A stretch of 64,000 bases of DNA. Source: Streptomyces olivochromogenes. GTDB taxonomy: Bacteria > Actinomycetota > Actinomycetes > Streptomycetales > Streptomycetaceae. The notes below the pieces were generated by a model, which saw only the letters and a list, made by a program, of their open reading frames with translations, was not told where the DNA came from and searched no databases. A program made the position numbers and the translations under genes. This document shows positions 16,089 through 24,859 of this stretch, in pieces (within the stretch, counting starts at the first letter, position 1; each line of letters begins with the position of its first letter). The stretch lies in NCBI RefSeq assembly GCF_021538895.1, contig NZ_JADDRL010000017.1:1-64000 (forward strand), read 5' to 3'.

Positions 16089-17627
16089 ATGCTGCTGACC
16101 CGGCTCGCCCACGTGTCCCGGGAGGTCGCCGCGACCTCGGCACGGTCCCGGAAGACCGCCCTGCTCGCGGAGCTGTTCCGGGACGCGGAGGCGGACGACG
16201 TGCCGATCGTCATCCCGTATCTGGCCGGACGGCTGCCGCAGGGCCGCCTCGGCATCGGCTGGAAGGTGCTGAGCGCGCGGGTGCCGCCCGCCGCGGAGCC
16301 CTCCCTCACGGTGCGCGAGGCGGACGCCCGGCTCACCGCGATCGGCGAGCTCTCCGGTCCGGGCTCGCAGGCCGAGCGGGCGCGGCTGGTCGGAGAGTTG
16401 ATGGGCGCGGCCACCGAGGACGAGCAGCGGTTCCTGGTCGGGCTGATCACCGGTGAGGTGCGGCAGGGCGCCCTGGACGCGCTGGCCGTGGAGGGGCTGG
16501 CCGGGGCGACTGGCGCGGACGCGGCGGAGGTACGGCGGGCGGTGATGCTCGCGGGTTCGCTGCAGACGGTGGCCCGGGCCCTGCTCGCCGACGGCCCCGA
16601 GGCACTCGGCCGGTTCCGGCTCACCGTCGGCCGGCCGGTGCAGCCGATGCTGGCGCAGACCGCCTCCTCGGTGGCCGAGGCGGTGGGGAAGCTGGGCGCG
16701 TGCGTGGTGGAGGAGAAGCTGGACGGCATCCGGGTCCAGGTCCACCGGGACGGCGACTCGGTGCGGATCCACACCCGCACCCTCGACGACATCACCGACC
16801 GGCTGCCCGAAGTGACGGCGGCCGCGCTGGAGTTGAGGGGTGAGCGGTTCATCCTGGACGGCGAGGTGCTCTCCTTCGACGCGTCGGGGCGGCCCCGCTC
16901 CTTCCAGGAGACGGCGGGCCGGGTCGGCTCCCGGGTGGACGTGGCGAGGGCCGCCCGGGAGGTGCCGGTCTCCCCCGTGTTCTTCGACGCGCTCGCGGTC
17001 GACGGCGACGACCTGCTCGACCTGCCGTTCGAGCGGCGGCACGCGGAGCTGGCCCGGCTGGTGCCCGAGCCGATGCGGGTGCGCCGGACCCTGGTGTCCG
17101 GCCCGGACGACGTCGGACGGGCCGAGGACTTCCTCGCCGAGACCCTCGCACGCGGCCACGAGGGGGTCGTGGTCAAGGCCCTGGACGCCCCCTACAGCGC
17201 GGGCCGGCGCGGCGCCTCCTGGCTGAAGGTCAAGCCCGTGCACACCCTCGACCTGGTCGTCCTGGCCGTCGAACGGGGCCACGGCCGCCGCACCGGCAAG
17301 CTGTCCAACCTCCATCTGGGCGCCCGCACCGCGGACGGCGGCTACGCCATGCTCGGCAAGACCTTCAAGGGCATGACCGACGCGATGCTCACCTGGCAGA
17401 CCGAACGGCTGACGGAGCTGGCCGTCGAGGACGACGGCTGGGTGGTGACCGTACGCCCCGAACTCGTCGTCGAGATCGCCTACGACGGTCTGCAGCGCTC
17501 CTCCCGCTACCCGGCCGGCGTCACCCTGCGCTTCGCCCGCGTGGTCCGCTACCGCGAGGACAAGCGCCCCGAGGAGGCGGACACCGTCGCGGCGCTGCTG
17601 GCCGCGCACCCACAGGTGCGGCCGTGA
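16089..17627 (+). CDS. ATP-dependent DNA ligase
   Basis: This is a 512-residue DNA ligase with start ATG 16089 (MLLTRLAHVSREVAATSARS). No clear ribosome site is present. An N-terminal DNA-binding domain (about 1-190) leads into the adenylation domain. Lys210 in VVEEKLDGIRVQVHRDG is the nucleotidylated lysine, and downstream ligase motifs include FILDGEVLSF and EGVVVKALDAPY. The OB-fold domain contains SWLKVKPVHTLDLVVLA (motif V). Such ligases are accessory to NAD-dependent LigA and are tied to repair. The gene is translationally coupled (GTGA) to a Nudix hydrolase, suggesting a linked repair or nucleotide-sanitising role. Confidence 0.93.
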   Translation: MLLTRLAHVSREVAATSARSRKTALLAELFRDAEADDVPIVIPYLAGRLPQGRLGIGWKVLSARVPPAAEPSLTVREADARLTAIGELSGPGSQAERARLVGELMGAATEDEQRFLVGLITGEVRQGALDALAVEGLAGATGADAAEVRRAVMLAGSLQTVARALLADGPEALGRFRLTVGRPVQPMLAQTASSVAEAVGKLGACVVEEKLDGIRVQVHRDGDSVRIHTRTLDDITDRLPEVTAAALELRGERFILDGEVLSFDASGRPRSFQETAGRVGSRVDVARAAREVPVSPVFFDALAVDGDDLLDLPFERRHAELARLVPEPMRVRRTLVSGPDDVGRAEDFLAETLARGHEGVVVKALDAPYSAGRRGASWLKVKPVHTLDLVVLAVERGHGRRTGKLSNLHLGARTADGGYAMLGKTFKGMTDAMLTWQTERLTELAVEDDGWVVTVRPELVVEIAYDGLQRSSRYPAGVTLRFARVVRYREDKRPEEADTVAALLAAHPQVRP

Positions 17628-18091
17628 CGGAGAAGCGGAGCGCCGGCCTGCTGCTGTTCCGGCACACCGACGACGGCACGCAGGTGCTGCTCGGCCACAT
17701 GGGCGGCCCCTACTTCGCCAAGAAGGACGCCGGGGCGTGGACCGTGCCCAAGGGCGAGTACGGGCCCGAGGAGGCCGCATGGGACGCGGCCCGCCGCGAG
17801 TTCCGGGAGGAGCTCGGCCTGCCGCCGCCCGACGGGCGGGCCGTGGCGCTCGGCGAGGTCCGGCAGACGGGCGGCAAGCTCGTCACGGTGTGGGCCGTCG
17901 AGGCCGACCTGGACCCGGAGTCGATCGAGCCGGGCACCTTCACGATGGAGTGGCCGCCGCGGTCGGGCCGGGTCCAGGAGTTCCCCGAGCTGGACCGGGT
18001 GCGCTGGTTCGGTCTGGACCGGGCCCGCGAGGTGATCGTCACGGCGCAGGCCGCCTTCCTGGACCGGCTGGTACGGCACTCGGCCGAGTAG
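17624..18091 (+). CDS. Nudix hydrolase coupled to DNA ligase
   Basis: This is a 155-residue Nudix protein. GTG 17624 overlaps the ligase TGA. The Nudix box runs from GEYGPEEAAWDAAR into REFREELGL and fits GX5EX7REUXEEXGU. Other features are RSAGLLLFR at the start and AGAWTVPKGE before the box, the pattern of diadenosine polyphosphate or nucleotide pyrophosphatases. Its coupling to an ATP-dependent ligase suggests removal of damaged nucleotides, or processing of AMP adducts or diadenosine compounds. That is inference from context. Confidence 0.9.
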   Translation: MTEKRSAGLLLFRHTDDGTQVLLGHMGGPYFAKKDAGAWTVPKGEYGPEEAAWDAARREFREELGLPPPDGRAVALGEVRQTGGKLVTVWAVEADLDPESIEPGTFTMEWPPRSGRVQEFPELDRVRWFGLDRAREVIVTAQAAFLDRLVRHSAE

Positions 18092-18163
18092 CCGATGCAC
18101 GCGTTGCGGTCGTCACCGTCGCGCGCGAAGGTCGAATCAAGCCCGCTCCCAGGGAGGTCAGCC

Positions 18164-19549
18164 ATGCCCATCGCAACGATCAACCCGGCGAACGGCGAGA
18201 CGCTCAAGACGTACGAGGCCATGGGCGAGGAGGAGATCGAGCGCCGGCTCCAGCTCGCGGAGGCCACGTTCCGCACGTACCGGTTGAGCCGCTTCGTCGA
18301 CCGCGGGCGTCTCCTTGTACAGGCCGCCAATCTGCTGGACGAGGACCAGCGGGACATCGCGCGGATCATGACCACCGAGATGGGCAAGCCGATCGCACAG
18401 GCCCGCGCGGAGGCCGCCAAGTGCGCGAAGGCCATGCGCTGGTACGCGGAACACGCCGAGGCGCTGCTCGCCGACGAGGAACCCGCGGAGGCCGATGTGT
18501 CGGACTCGGGGGCGTCCCGGGTCCGGGTCCGCTACCGGCCGCTCGGCCCGGTGCTCGCGGTGATGCCCTGGAACTTCCCGCTGTGGCAGGTGGTCCGCTT
18601 CGCCGCGCCGGCCCTGATGGCGGGCAACGTCGGCCTGCTCAAGCACGCCTCCAACGTCCCGCAGACCGCCCTCTACCTGGAGGACCTCTTCCACCGCGCG
18701 GGCTTCACCGAGGGCTGCTTCCAGACCCTGCTGATCGGCTCCGGCGCGGTCGACGGCATCCTGCGCGACGAGCGCGTCAGGGCGGCCACCCTGACCGGGA
18801 GCGAGCCCGCGGGCCGGTCCGTCGCCGCCACCTGCGGGGAGATGATCAAGAAGACGGTGCTGGAGCTCGGCGGCAGCGACCCGTACGTCGTCATGCCCTC
18901 CGCCGACCTGGACCGCGCCGCGCAGATCGCGGTCACCGCCCGGGTGCAGAACAACGGGCAGTCCTGCATCGCGGCCAAGCGGTTCATCGTGCACACCGAC
19001 GTCTACGACGCCTTCGCCGACCGGTTCGTCGAGGGCATGAAGGCACTCAAGGTCGGCGACCCGATGCAGGAGGACACGCAGGTCGGGCCGCTCGCCAGCG
19101 AGCAGGGACGGGCCGACCTGGAGGAGCTGGTCGACGACGCGAGGCGCAGCGGCGCGGCCGTGCTGTGCGGCGGGGAGCGCCCGGCCTGGCCCGGCTGGTT
19201 CTACCCGCCGACCGTCCTCGCCGGCATCACCCGCCAGATGCGGATCCACCGCGAGGAGGCGTTCGGGCCGGTCGCCACGCTGTACCGGGCCGGCGACCTG
19301 GACGAGGCGGTGCTCATCGCCAACGACTCGCCGTTCGGCCTGAGTTCGAACGTGTGGACCCGGGACGAGACCGAGATGGACCGCTTCGTACGGGACCTGG
19401 AGGCCGGTTCCGTGTACGTGAACGGGATGACCGCGTCCCATCCGGCGTTTCCGTTCGGCGGGGCCAAGCGGTCCGGGTACGGGCGTGAGCTGTCCGGGCA
19501 CGGGATCCGCGAGTTCTGCAACATCACCACTGTTTGGCAGGGTGCGTGA
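18164..19549 (+). CDS. NADP-dependent succinate-semialdehyde dehydrogenase
   Basis: This is an aldehyde dehydrogenase of 461 residues. The start is ATG 18164, chosen for AGGGAGG at 18151-18157. MPWNFPLWQ (about 134-142) binds cofactor, Glu234 lies in VLELGGSDPYVVM, and the nucleophile is Cys268 in NNGQSCIAAKRF. The short GabD1-like form fits succinate semialdehyde oxidation to succinate (4-aminobutyrate and putrescine catabolism). The C-terminal FPFGGAKRSGYGRELS is typical. It is 73 bases from the Nudix gene and has its own translation signals. Substrate specificity within the family is not certain. Confidence 0.87.
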   Translation: MPIATINPANGETLKTYEAMGEEEIERRLQLAEATFRTYRLSRFVDRGRLLVQAANLLDEDQRDIARIMTTEMGKPIAQARAEAAKCAKAMRWYAEHAEALLADEEPAEADVSDSGASRVRVRYRPLGPVLAVMPWNFPLWQVVRFAAPALMAGNVGLLKHASNVPQTALYLEDLFHRAGFTEGCFQTLLIGSGAVDGILRDERVRAATLTGSEPAGRSVAATCGEMIKKTVLELGGSDPYVVMPSADLDRAAQIAVTARVQNNGQSCIAAKRFIVHTDVYDAFADRFVEGMKALKVGDPMQEDTQVGPLASEQGRADLEELVDDARRSGAAVLCGGERPAWPGWFYPPTVLAGITRQMRIHREEAFGPVATLYRAGDLDEAVLIANDSPFGLSSNVWTRDETEMDRFVRDLEAGSVYVNGMTASHPAFPFGGAKRSGYGRELSGHGIREFCNITTVWQGA

Positions 19550-19574
19550 CGTTTCCGCGGCTACGATCCCGTCT

Positions 19575-19808
19575 GTGAACCGCGAAGTGACTCTGCCTCT
19601 GATCGTCGACGACAGCGGTACCTTGCAGGTGGCCGCGGCCGACGTGAGCAAGCTGCTCCGCACGGTGGGAGGCAGGTGGCTGCACCTGGTGGAGGCCGGA
19701 CAGGACGGGCTGGACGAGGACACGGTGGCCGCGCTGACGATCGAGCTGGCGAAGCTGGCCGACCGGATCGACGTGGCCTGCATCGCTCACAGCAGCGGGG
19801 CGCCGTAG
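19575..19808 (+). CDS. DUF6213-like conserved small protein
   Basis: This is a 77-residue protein starting at GTG 19575 (VNREVTLPLIVDDSGTLQVA). No ribosome site is seen. TACGAT at 19562-19567 ends 7 bases before the GTG, so a leaderless mRNA is likely. The sequence GRWLHLVEAGQDGLDEDTVAAL and the following helix are highly reminiscent of a streptomycete-specific family (I believe DUF6213). No catalytic motif or membrane segment is visible. It lies just after the dehydrogenase and before a decayed tenA-like gene on the other strand. Confidence 0.78.
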   Translation: MNREVTLPLIVDDSGTLQVAAADVSKLLRTVGGRWLHLVEAGQDGLDEDTVAALTIELAKLADRIDVACIAHSSGAP

Positions 19809-19844
19809 GGGACGTCCCGGACGTGCGGCAGCCTGCTCCCGACC

Positions 19845-20320
19845 TACGAGGCCGGCGCAGGCCCTCGGCGATTCGGGCGCAACAACCGCCCCACGCCGCG
19901 GAGTTGGCGGTCAGTGCGAGGACCACGTCGGCCGGTGAGCCGTTGAGGGCGAGCCGGGCCACAAGGCGGGTAGGCCTGACACCCCGGCAGCGGCCGGTGG
20001 GCACGCAGGCGTTCCCCGTCCAGTCCGCACGCGGCGGCGAACGCGGTCAGCCGCTCCCCCGCCGGCACCTCGCCCCCGGCGAGCAGGGCGAAGAAAGCGG
20101 CGGCCCGGGGGCGTCGGTCGAGCGTTCGGCCAGATGCCGGAGGGAACGCTCGTCGGCGGTGATCACCCAGCGCTGTTCGAGGGCGAGGGCGGCGAGTGCG
20201 GCGCGGTCGGCCCAGCCAGGCCAGGCCCGCGGCGATGTCCGGGACGACCCGGTTGACCTGCGGATCCGGGGCCGGGTCCCGGGTCGTCGTGGCCAGAATT
20301 TCGCAGGTCGCGGGGGCCAT
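19845..20320 (-). pseudogene. TenA/THI-4-family gene remnant
   Basis: The minus strand carries pieces of a TenA-like (thiaminase-fold) protein in at least three frames. They are MAPATCEILATTTRDP...VNRVVPDIAAG from 20320, then ALEQRWVITADERSLRHLAER (about 20110-20170), then FFALLAGGEVPAGERLTAFA and GLDGERLRAHRPLPGCQAYP (about 19985-20095). The last is LALNGSPADVVLALTANSAA with WGGCCARIAEGLRR (about 19850-19960). The last 60-70 residues are missing. Frameshifts and truncation rule out a functional product. An intact TenA-like gene may exist at this site in relatives. The rest of 19809-20483 shows only the rppA upstream region. Confidence 0.72.
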
Positions 20321-20483
20321 GTGCCCTCCGCCGGAGCGCCCCTGGTTCCTGTCCGTTCCATACCCGTTGTCCCCGATTCGGAGTAATCCGGCGCGAGATC
20401 GTCGCCCCGTCGGGTGAACCTGGGTGGACCACCTTCTGACCGGTGGGCGAAGGCCCGCCGGAAGGCGAAAGCAGGGACGGCTC

Positions 20484-21548
20484 ATGGCGACTTTGTGCAG
20501 ACCCTCGGTGTCCGTACCAGAACACGTGATCACGATGGAGGACACGCTGGAGCTCGCGCGCCAACGGCACGCGGACCACCCACAGCTCCCGCTGGCGCTC
20601 CGACTCATCGAGAACACGGGAGTCCGCACCCGGCACATCGTGCAGCCCATCGAGGAAACCCTGAAGCACCCGGGCTTCGACCAGCGCAACAAGCTCTACG
20701 AGGCCGAGGCCAAGGCCCGTGTCCCCGCGGTGATCCAGCGGGCCCTCGACGACGCCGAAGTCCTCACCTCCGACATCGACGTCCTCATCTACGTGTCGTG
20801 CACGGGCTTCATGATGCCCTCGCTGACCGCGTGGCTGATCAACGAGATGGACTTCCCGAGCACCACCCGGCAGCTGCCGATAGCCCAGCTGGGCTGTGCG
20901 GCGGGCGGTGCGGCCATCAACCGGGCGCACGACTTCTGCACGGCCTACCCGGAGGCCAACGCACTCATCGTGGCCTGCGAGTTCTGCTCGCTGTGCTACC
21001 AGCCCACCGACCTCGGCGTGGGCTCGCTGCTCTCCAACGGCCTGTTCGGCGACGGCGTCGCCGCGGCCGTGGTGCGCGGGCAGGGCGGCACCGGCGTCCG
21101 GCTGGAGCGCAACGGCTCGTACCTGATCCCCAAGACCGAGGACTGGATCGCGTACGACGTCCGGGAGACGGGCTTCCACTTCCTGCTGGACAAGCGGGTG
21201 CCCACGACCATGGAGCCGCTCGCCCCGGCGCTCCAGGACCTCGCGGGCACACACGGCTGGGACGCGTCCGACCTGGACTTCTACATCATCCACGCGGGCG
21301 GGCCCCGAATACTCGACGACCTCAGCAAGTTCCTGCAGGTCGACCCGCACGCGTTCCGGTTCAGCCGGTCGACGCTCACCGAGTACGGCAACATCGCGAG
21401 CGCCGTCGTGCTGGACGCGCTGCGCCGGCTCTTCGAGGAGGGCGGCGCGGCGGACCGGGCGCGCGGACTGCTCGCCGGATTCGGTCCCGGCATCACCGCC
21501 GAGATGACCGTGGGCCGGTGGGTCCGGTCGGACGACGAGGCGTCATGA
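20484..21548 (+). CDS. rppA: Type III polyketide synthase, 1,3,6,8-tetrahydroxynaphthalene synthase
   Basis: This is a 354-residue RppA. Start ATG 20484 has AGGGA at 20473-20477. All marks of tetrahydroxynaphthalene synthase sit at the expected numbering: nucleophile Cys138 (AQLGCAAGGAAI), Cys106 (YVSCTGFMMPS), His270 (FYIIHAGGPRIL) and Asn303 (LTEYGNIASAV). The enzyme condenses five malonyl-CoA units into tetrahydroxynaphthalene, the precursor of flaviolin and polymeric brown pigments. The downstream P450 starts within its stop (ATGA) and a cupin gene follows, so the three form a pigment operon. Confidence 0.97.
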   Translation: MATLCRPSVSVPEHVITMEDTLELARQRHADHPQLPLALRLIENTGVRTRHIVQPIEETLKHPGFDQRNKLYEAEAKARVPAVIQRALDDAEVLTSDIDVLIYVSCTGFMMPSLTAWLINEMDFPSTTRQLPIAQLGCAAGGAAINRAHDFCTAYPEANALIVACEFCSLCYQPTDLGVGSLLSNGLFGDGVAAAVVRGQGGTGVRLERNGSYLIPKTEDWIAYDVRETGFHFLLDKRVPTTMEPLAPALQDLAGTHGWDASDLDFYIIHAGGPRILDDLSKFLQVDPHAFRFSRSTLTEYGNIASAVVLDALRRLFEEGGAADRARGLLAGFGPGITAEMTVGRWVRSDDEAS

Positions 21549-22759
21549 CCGAGGAAGCACTCGCCGGGGCGCCACCCCCCGTCCGGCTGTGGCCGGCGCT
21601 CGATCTGACCGGCATCGACTTCGACCCGGTGCTGACCGAGCTGATGCGCGAGGGCCCGGTCAACCGCATCCAACTGCCCAACGGCGAGGGCTGGGCCTGG
21701 CTGCTCACCCGGTACGACGACGTACGGATGGTGGCCAACGACGCCCGGTTCAGCCGCGAGGCGGTCATGGACCATCCGGTCACCCGGCTGGCACCGCACT
21801 TCATCCCCACCCGGGGTGCGGTCGGCTTCCTGGATCCACCGGACCACACCCGGCTGCGCCGGGCGGTCGCCCCCGCGTTCACCGCGAAGGGCGTCGAGCG
21901 GGTCCGGGACAAGGCCCGCGCCATGCTCGACGAGCTGGTCGACGAGCTCCTCCAGGACGGTCCGCCCGCCGATCTCACCGGGGCGGTCCTCAGCCCCTTC
22001 CCCATCGCGGTCATCTGCGAGCTGATGGGCGTGCCGGCCGACGACCGGCACGCCATGCACTCCTGGACGCAGCTGATCCTGTCCTCCTCGCACGGCAAGG
22101 AGCTCAGCGAGAAGGCCAGGAACGAGATGACCGCGTACTTCGCCGACCTCATCGGCCGGCGTGAGGGAAGTACGGCCGAGGACGTCACCTCGCTGCTCGG
22201 CGCCGCCGTGGGCCGGGGCGAGGTGACGCCCCAGGAGGCGGTCGGACTGGCCGTCCTCCTCCAGATCGGCGGCGAGGCGGTCACCAACAACAGCGGGCAG
22301 CTGTTCTACCTGCTGCTGATCCGCCCCGACCTCGCCCAACGGCTGCGCGCCGAACCGGAGATCAGATCCCGGGGCGTCGACGAGCTGCTGCGCTACATCC
22401 CGCACCGCAGCGCGGTGGGGTTGTCCCGGATCGCCATGGAGGACGTGGAGATCAGGGGCGTACGGATTCGCGCGGGTGAACCGGTCTACGTCTCCTACCT
22501 GGCCGCCAACCGCGACCCGGACGTCTTCGTGGACCCGGAGATGATCGACTTCGCCCGCAGTCCGAACCCGCATGTCGCGTTCGGCTTCGGCCCGCACTAC
22601 TGCCCGGGCGCCCAGCTCGCCCGGCTGGAGTCGGAGCTGTTGGTCGACACGCTGCTGGACCGGCTGCCCGACCTGAGGCTGTCCGTTCCTCCCGACCAGG
22701 TGCCCTTCAGAAAGGGCGCGTTGATCCGCGGGCCCGAGGCCCTGCCCGTGACATGGTGA
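21545..22759 (+). CDS. Cytochrome P450 CYP158A-type, flaviolin/biaryl coupling
   Basis: This is a 404-residue P450 whose ATG overlaps the rppA stop. The length and the position of the haem cysteine, Cys353 in FGFGPHYCPGAQLA, equal those of S. coelicolor CYP158A2. The K-helix ExxR lies in VDELLRYIP. The I-helix reads IGGEAVTNNSGQ, lacking the usual acidic-alcohol pair in the same way as CYP158A2. The known enzyme couples flaviolin into dimers and trimers that protect against UV. Similarity to CYP158A2 appears clear but not near-identical, so regiospecificity could differ. Confidence 0.92.
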   Translation: MTEEALAGAPPPVRLWPALDLTGIDFDPVLTELMREGPVNRIQLPNGEGWAWLLTRYDDVRMVANDARFSREAVMDHPVTRLAPHFIPTRGAVGFLDPPDHTRLRRAVAPAFTAKGVERVRDKARAMLDELVDELLQDGPPADLTGAVLSPFPIAVICELMGVPADDRHAMHSWTQLILSSSHGKELSEKARNEMTAYFADLIGRREGSTAEDVTSLLGAAVGRGEVTPQEAVGLAVLLQIGGEAVTNNSGQLFYLLLIRPDLAQRLRAEPEIRSRGVDELLRYIPHRSAVGLSRIAMEDVEIRGVRIRAGEPVYVSYLAANRDPDVFVDPEMIDFARSPNPHVAFGFGPHYCPGAQLARLESELLVDTLLDRLPDLRLSVPPDQVPFRKGALIRGPEALPVTW

Positions 22760-22766
22760 GCGACTC

Positions 22767-23375
22767 ATGACTACGACGGAAGGGCTGGCGGTACCCGAAG
22801 GCCCCGCGGCCGAAGGAGTGGCGCCGGCCCAGGCGGAAGCACCGCCCGACGAGGTGGCACGGGGCGAAGGACTGCTCGTGCCGCCGGGACACGGCCGCGT
22901 CGTGCACACGCCCGCCCAGCGGGTGACCTTCAAGGTGACCGGCACGCACTCGCGGATGGCCTCCACCTTCGAGGTGGAGGTCCCGCCGGGCTTCGACGTC
23001 GGCGCCCATGTGCACACGCGCAGCGAGGAGTTGTTCTACGTGCTGGAGGGCGAGCTGGACGTGCTCGCCTTCGAGCCGCGCGTGCGCACCCCCGACAACT
23101 GGCAGAAGTGGGAGTCGAGTTCGGGCAACCGGGTGGTCCGGGCGACACCGGGCACGGTCATCGTCGTACCCCCCGGCTGCCCGCACGCCTTCGCGAACCC
23201 GACGGACGCCCCGGCGAAGATGTTCTTCCAGGCGTCCCCGCCCCCCGACCACGAACGCTACTTCGAGGAGCTGTTGGAGATCCTGAACAACTCGGGCCCG
23301 CCCGACCACGAGGCGATCGAGGAACTGCGCCGGCGTTACGACATCGAGCAGCTCACGCCTCTGCGGCACCGGTGA
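22767..23375 (+). CDS. Cupin monooxygenase-like protein of the RppA cluster
   Basis: This is a 202-residue cupin-fold protein starting at ATG 22767, 7 bases after the P450 stop. The metal-binding motif is GAHVHTRSEELFYVLEGELD, with the second half TVIVVPPGCPHAFANP. Relatives next to rppA-P450 pairs are the quinone-forming cupin monooxygenases (MomA type), which oxidise tetrahydroxynaphthalene to flaviolin. That fits its place as the third operon gene. The long N-terminal 35 residues (Glu/Ala/Pro-rich) are probably disordered. Confidence 0.87.
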   Translation: MTTTEGLAVPEGPAAEGVAPAQAEAPPDEVARGEGLLVPPGHGRVVHTPAQRVTFKVTGTHSRMASTFEVEVPPGFDVGAHVHTRSEELFYVLEGELDVLAFEPRVRTPDNWQKWESSSGNRVVRATPGTVIVVPPGCPHAFANPTDAPAKMFFQASPPPDHERYFEELLEILNNSGPPDHEAIEELRRRYDIEQLTPLRHR

Positions 23376-23382
23376 GCGCCGC

Positions 23383-23447
23383 CGCCCCGAAGGGGCGCCG
23401 GGAACTGCGCGACCCACCGCGGCACATCCGCGGCCCGGGTCGCGCAG
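23383..23447. terminator. Tandem hairpins between convergent cupin and acyl-CoA dehydrogenase genes
   Basis: The first hairpin is CGCCCC-GAA-GGGGCG (23383-23397). The second pairs CTGCGCGACCC with GGGTCGCGCAG (23405-23447) and has an inner CCGCGG/CCGCGG stem. The second resembles a palindromic element found often between streptomycete genes. It lies between two converging stop codons and should terminate both directions. Confidence 0.7.
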
Positions 23448-23459
23448 CCCCGTGCGGCA

Positions 23460-24689
23460 CTACCGGATCGGCATCCCGGACAGGGTCCGGGCGATGACCA
23501 GCCGCTGGATCTCGCTGGTGCCCTCGAAGATCGTGTAGATCGCCGAGTCGCGGTGCATGCGCTCCACCGGGTACTCCCGCGTGTAGCCGTTGCCGCCCAG
23601 GATCTGGATCGCCTGCGCGGTGACCTTCTTCGCGGTCTCGCTGGCGAACAGCTTGGACATCGAGCCCTCGGCCGCGGTGAACGGCTTGCCGTTGACGGCC
23701 ATCCAGGAGGCGCGCCACACCAGCAGCCGGGCCGCGTCGACGGCCGTCCGCATGTCCGCGAGCTGGAAGGCAACGCCCTGGTTGTCGATGATCGGCCGCC
23801 CGAACTGCTCTCGGGTCATGGCGTAGTCGAGGGCGACCTCGTAGGCGGCGCGGGCGGTGCCCACGGCCATCGCGCCGACGGCCGGCCGCGACGCCTCGAA
23901 CGTGGCCATGGCCGCGTTCTTCACCCGCTCCCCCGAGGAGGCCTTCGCCCGCTCGCGGGCGCGGGCGAGCCGCTCGTCCAGCTTCTCCTTGCCGCCGAGC
24001 AGGCAGGAACCCGGGACGCGGACCTGGTCCAGGACCACCTCGGCGGTGTGCGAGGCGCGGATGCCGTGCTTCTTGAACTTCTGGCCCTGCGTGAGGCCCG
24101 GCGTGCCCGGCGGGACGATGAAGGAGGCGTGGCCCTTGGAGCCGAGCTCCGGGTCGACCTGGGCGACGACCACGTGGACGTTGGCGATGCCGCCGTTGGT
24201 CGCCCAGGTCTTCGTGCCGTTGATGACCCACTCGTCCTTGGCCTCGTCGTACACCGCCCGGGTGCGCAGGGAGGCCACGTCCGAGCCGGCGTCGGGCTCG
24301 GAGGAGCAGAACGCGGCCACCTTCACGTCATTGGCGTCGCCGTACATCTGGGGGATCCAGGTGCCGATCTGCTCCTCGGTGCCATTGGCGAGGACGCCCA
24401 CGGCGGCGAGGCCGGTGCCGACGATGGACAGGGCGATGCCGGCGTCGCCCCAGAACAGCTCCTCCATGGCCATCGGGATGCCGAGTCCGGTGGGGTCGAA
24501 GTACTGCTGCGCGTAGAAGTCGAGGGAGTAGATGCCGACCTTGGCGGCCTCCTGGATGACGGGCCAGGGTGTCTCCTCGCGCTCGTCCCATTCGGCCGCG
24601 GCGGGACGGATCACATCGGCGGCGAAGCCGTGGAGCCAGTCCCGGACCTCCTTCTGCTCGTCATTGAGCTCCATGGTGAACTCGGCCAT
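23460..24689 (-). CDS. Acyl-CoA dehydrogenase
   Basis: This is a 409-residue acyl-CoA dehydrogenase from ATG 24689, with GGAGGGG just upstream. Signature regions are AAFCSSEPDAGSDVASLRTR, NGTKTWATNGGIANVHVVVAQ, YAMTREQFGRPI and QILGGNGYTREYPVERMHRD. The catalytic glutamate is in YTIFEGTSEIQRLVIART. The whole sequence fits short/medium-chain or branched acyl-CoA dehydrogenases of beta-oxidation. It is divergent from a TetR regulator gene, with two copies of a GTTAC-type operator between them, so repression relieved by an acyl-CoA ligand is likely. Confidence 0.92.
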   Translation of the reverse strand: MAEFTMELNDEQKEVRDWLHGFAADVIRPAAAEWDEREETPWPVIQEAAKVGIYSLDFYAQQYFDPTGLGIPMAMEELFWGDAGIALSIVGTGLAAVGVLANGTEEQIGTWIPQMYGDANDVKVAAFCSSEPDAGSDVASLRTRAVYDEAKDEWVINGTKTWATNGGIANVHVVVAQVDPELGSKGHASFIVPPGTPGLTQGQKFKKHGIRASHTAEVVLDQVRVPGSCLLGGKEKLDERLARARERAKASSGERVKNAAMATFEASRPAVGAMAVGTARAAYEVALDYAMTREQFGRPIIDNQGVAFQLADMRTAVDAARLLVWRASWMAVNGKPFTAAEGSMSKLFASETAKKVTAQAIQILGGNGYTREYPVERMHRDSAIYTIFEGTSEIQRLVIARTLSGMPIR

Positions 24690-24715
24690 GTCCCCTCCAG
24701 CGGCGGCACGTGCAT

Positions 24716-24753
24716 GTTACTAGCGGTAACCCGAGTCTGTTACTCACGGGTAG
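24716..24753. promoter_or_regulatory. Two TetR-type operators between acyl-CoA dehydrogenase and tetR genes
   Basis: Site 1 is GTTACtagcgGTAAC (24716-24730), a perfect 5+5+5 dyad. Site 2 is GTTACtcacgGGTAG (24739-24753), an imperfect copy 23 bases later. They lie 27-64 bases before the dehydrogenase ATG and about 110-145 before the tetR ATG. This suits autoregulation plus control of the dehydrogenase. Confidence 0.7.
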
Positions 24754-24859
24754 GAAAAGTCAACTCCACATGACCTGTCGGCATCCCGTTCGATGTCAGC
24801 AGCCCAGTCAGTGTTAGTTTGCGCAGGCGTCACCGAAACAGCACGGGTGGGGAGAGCAC

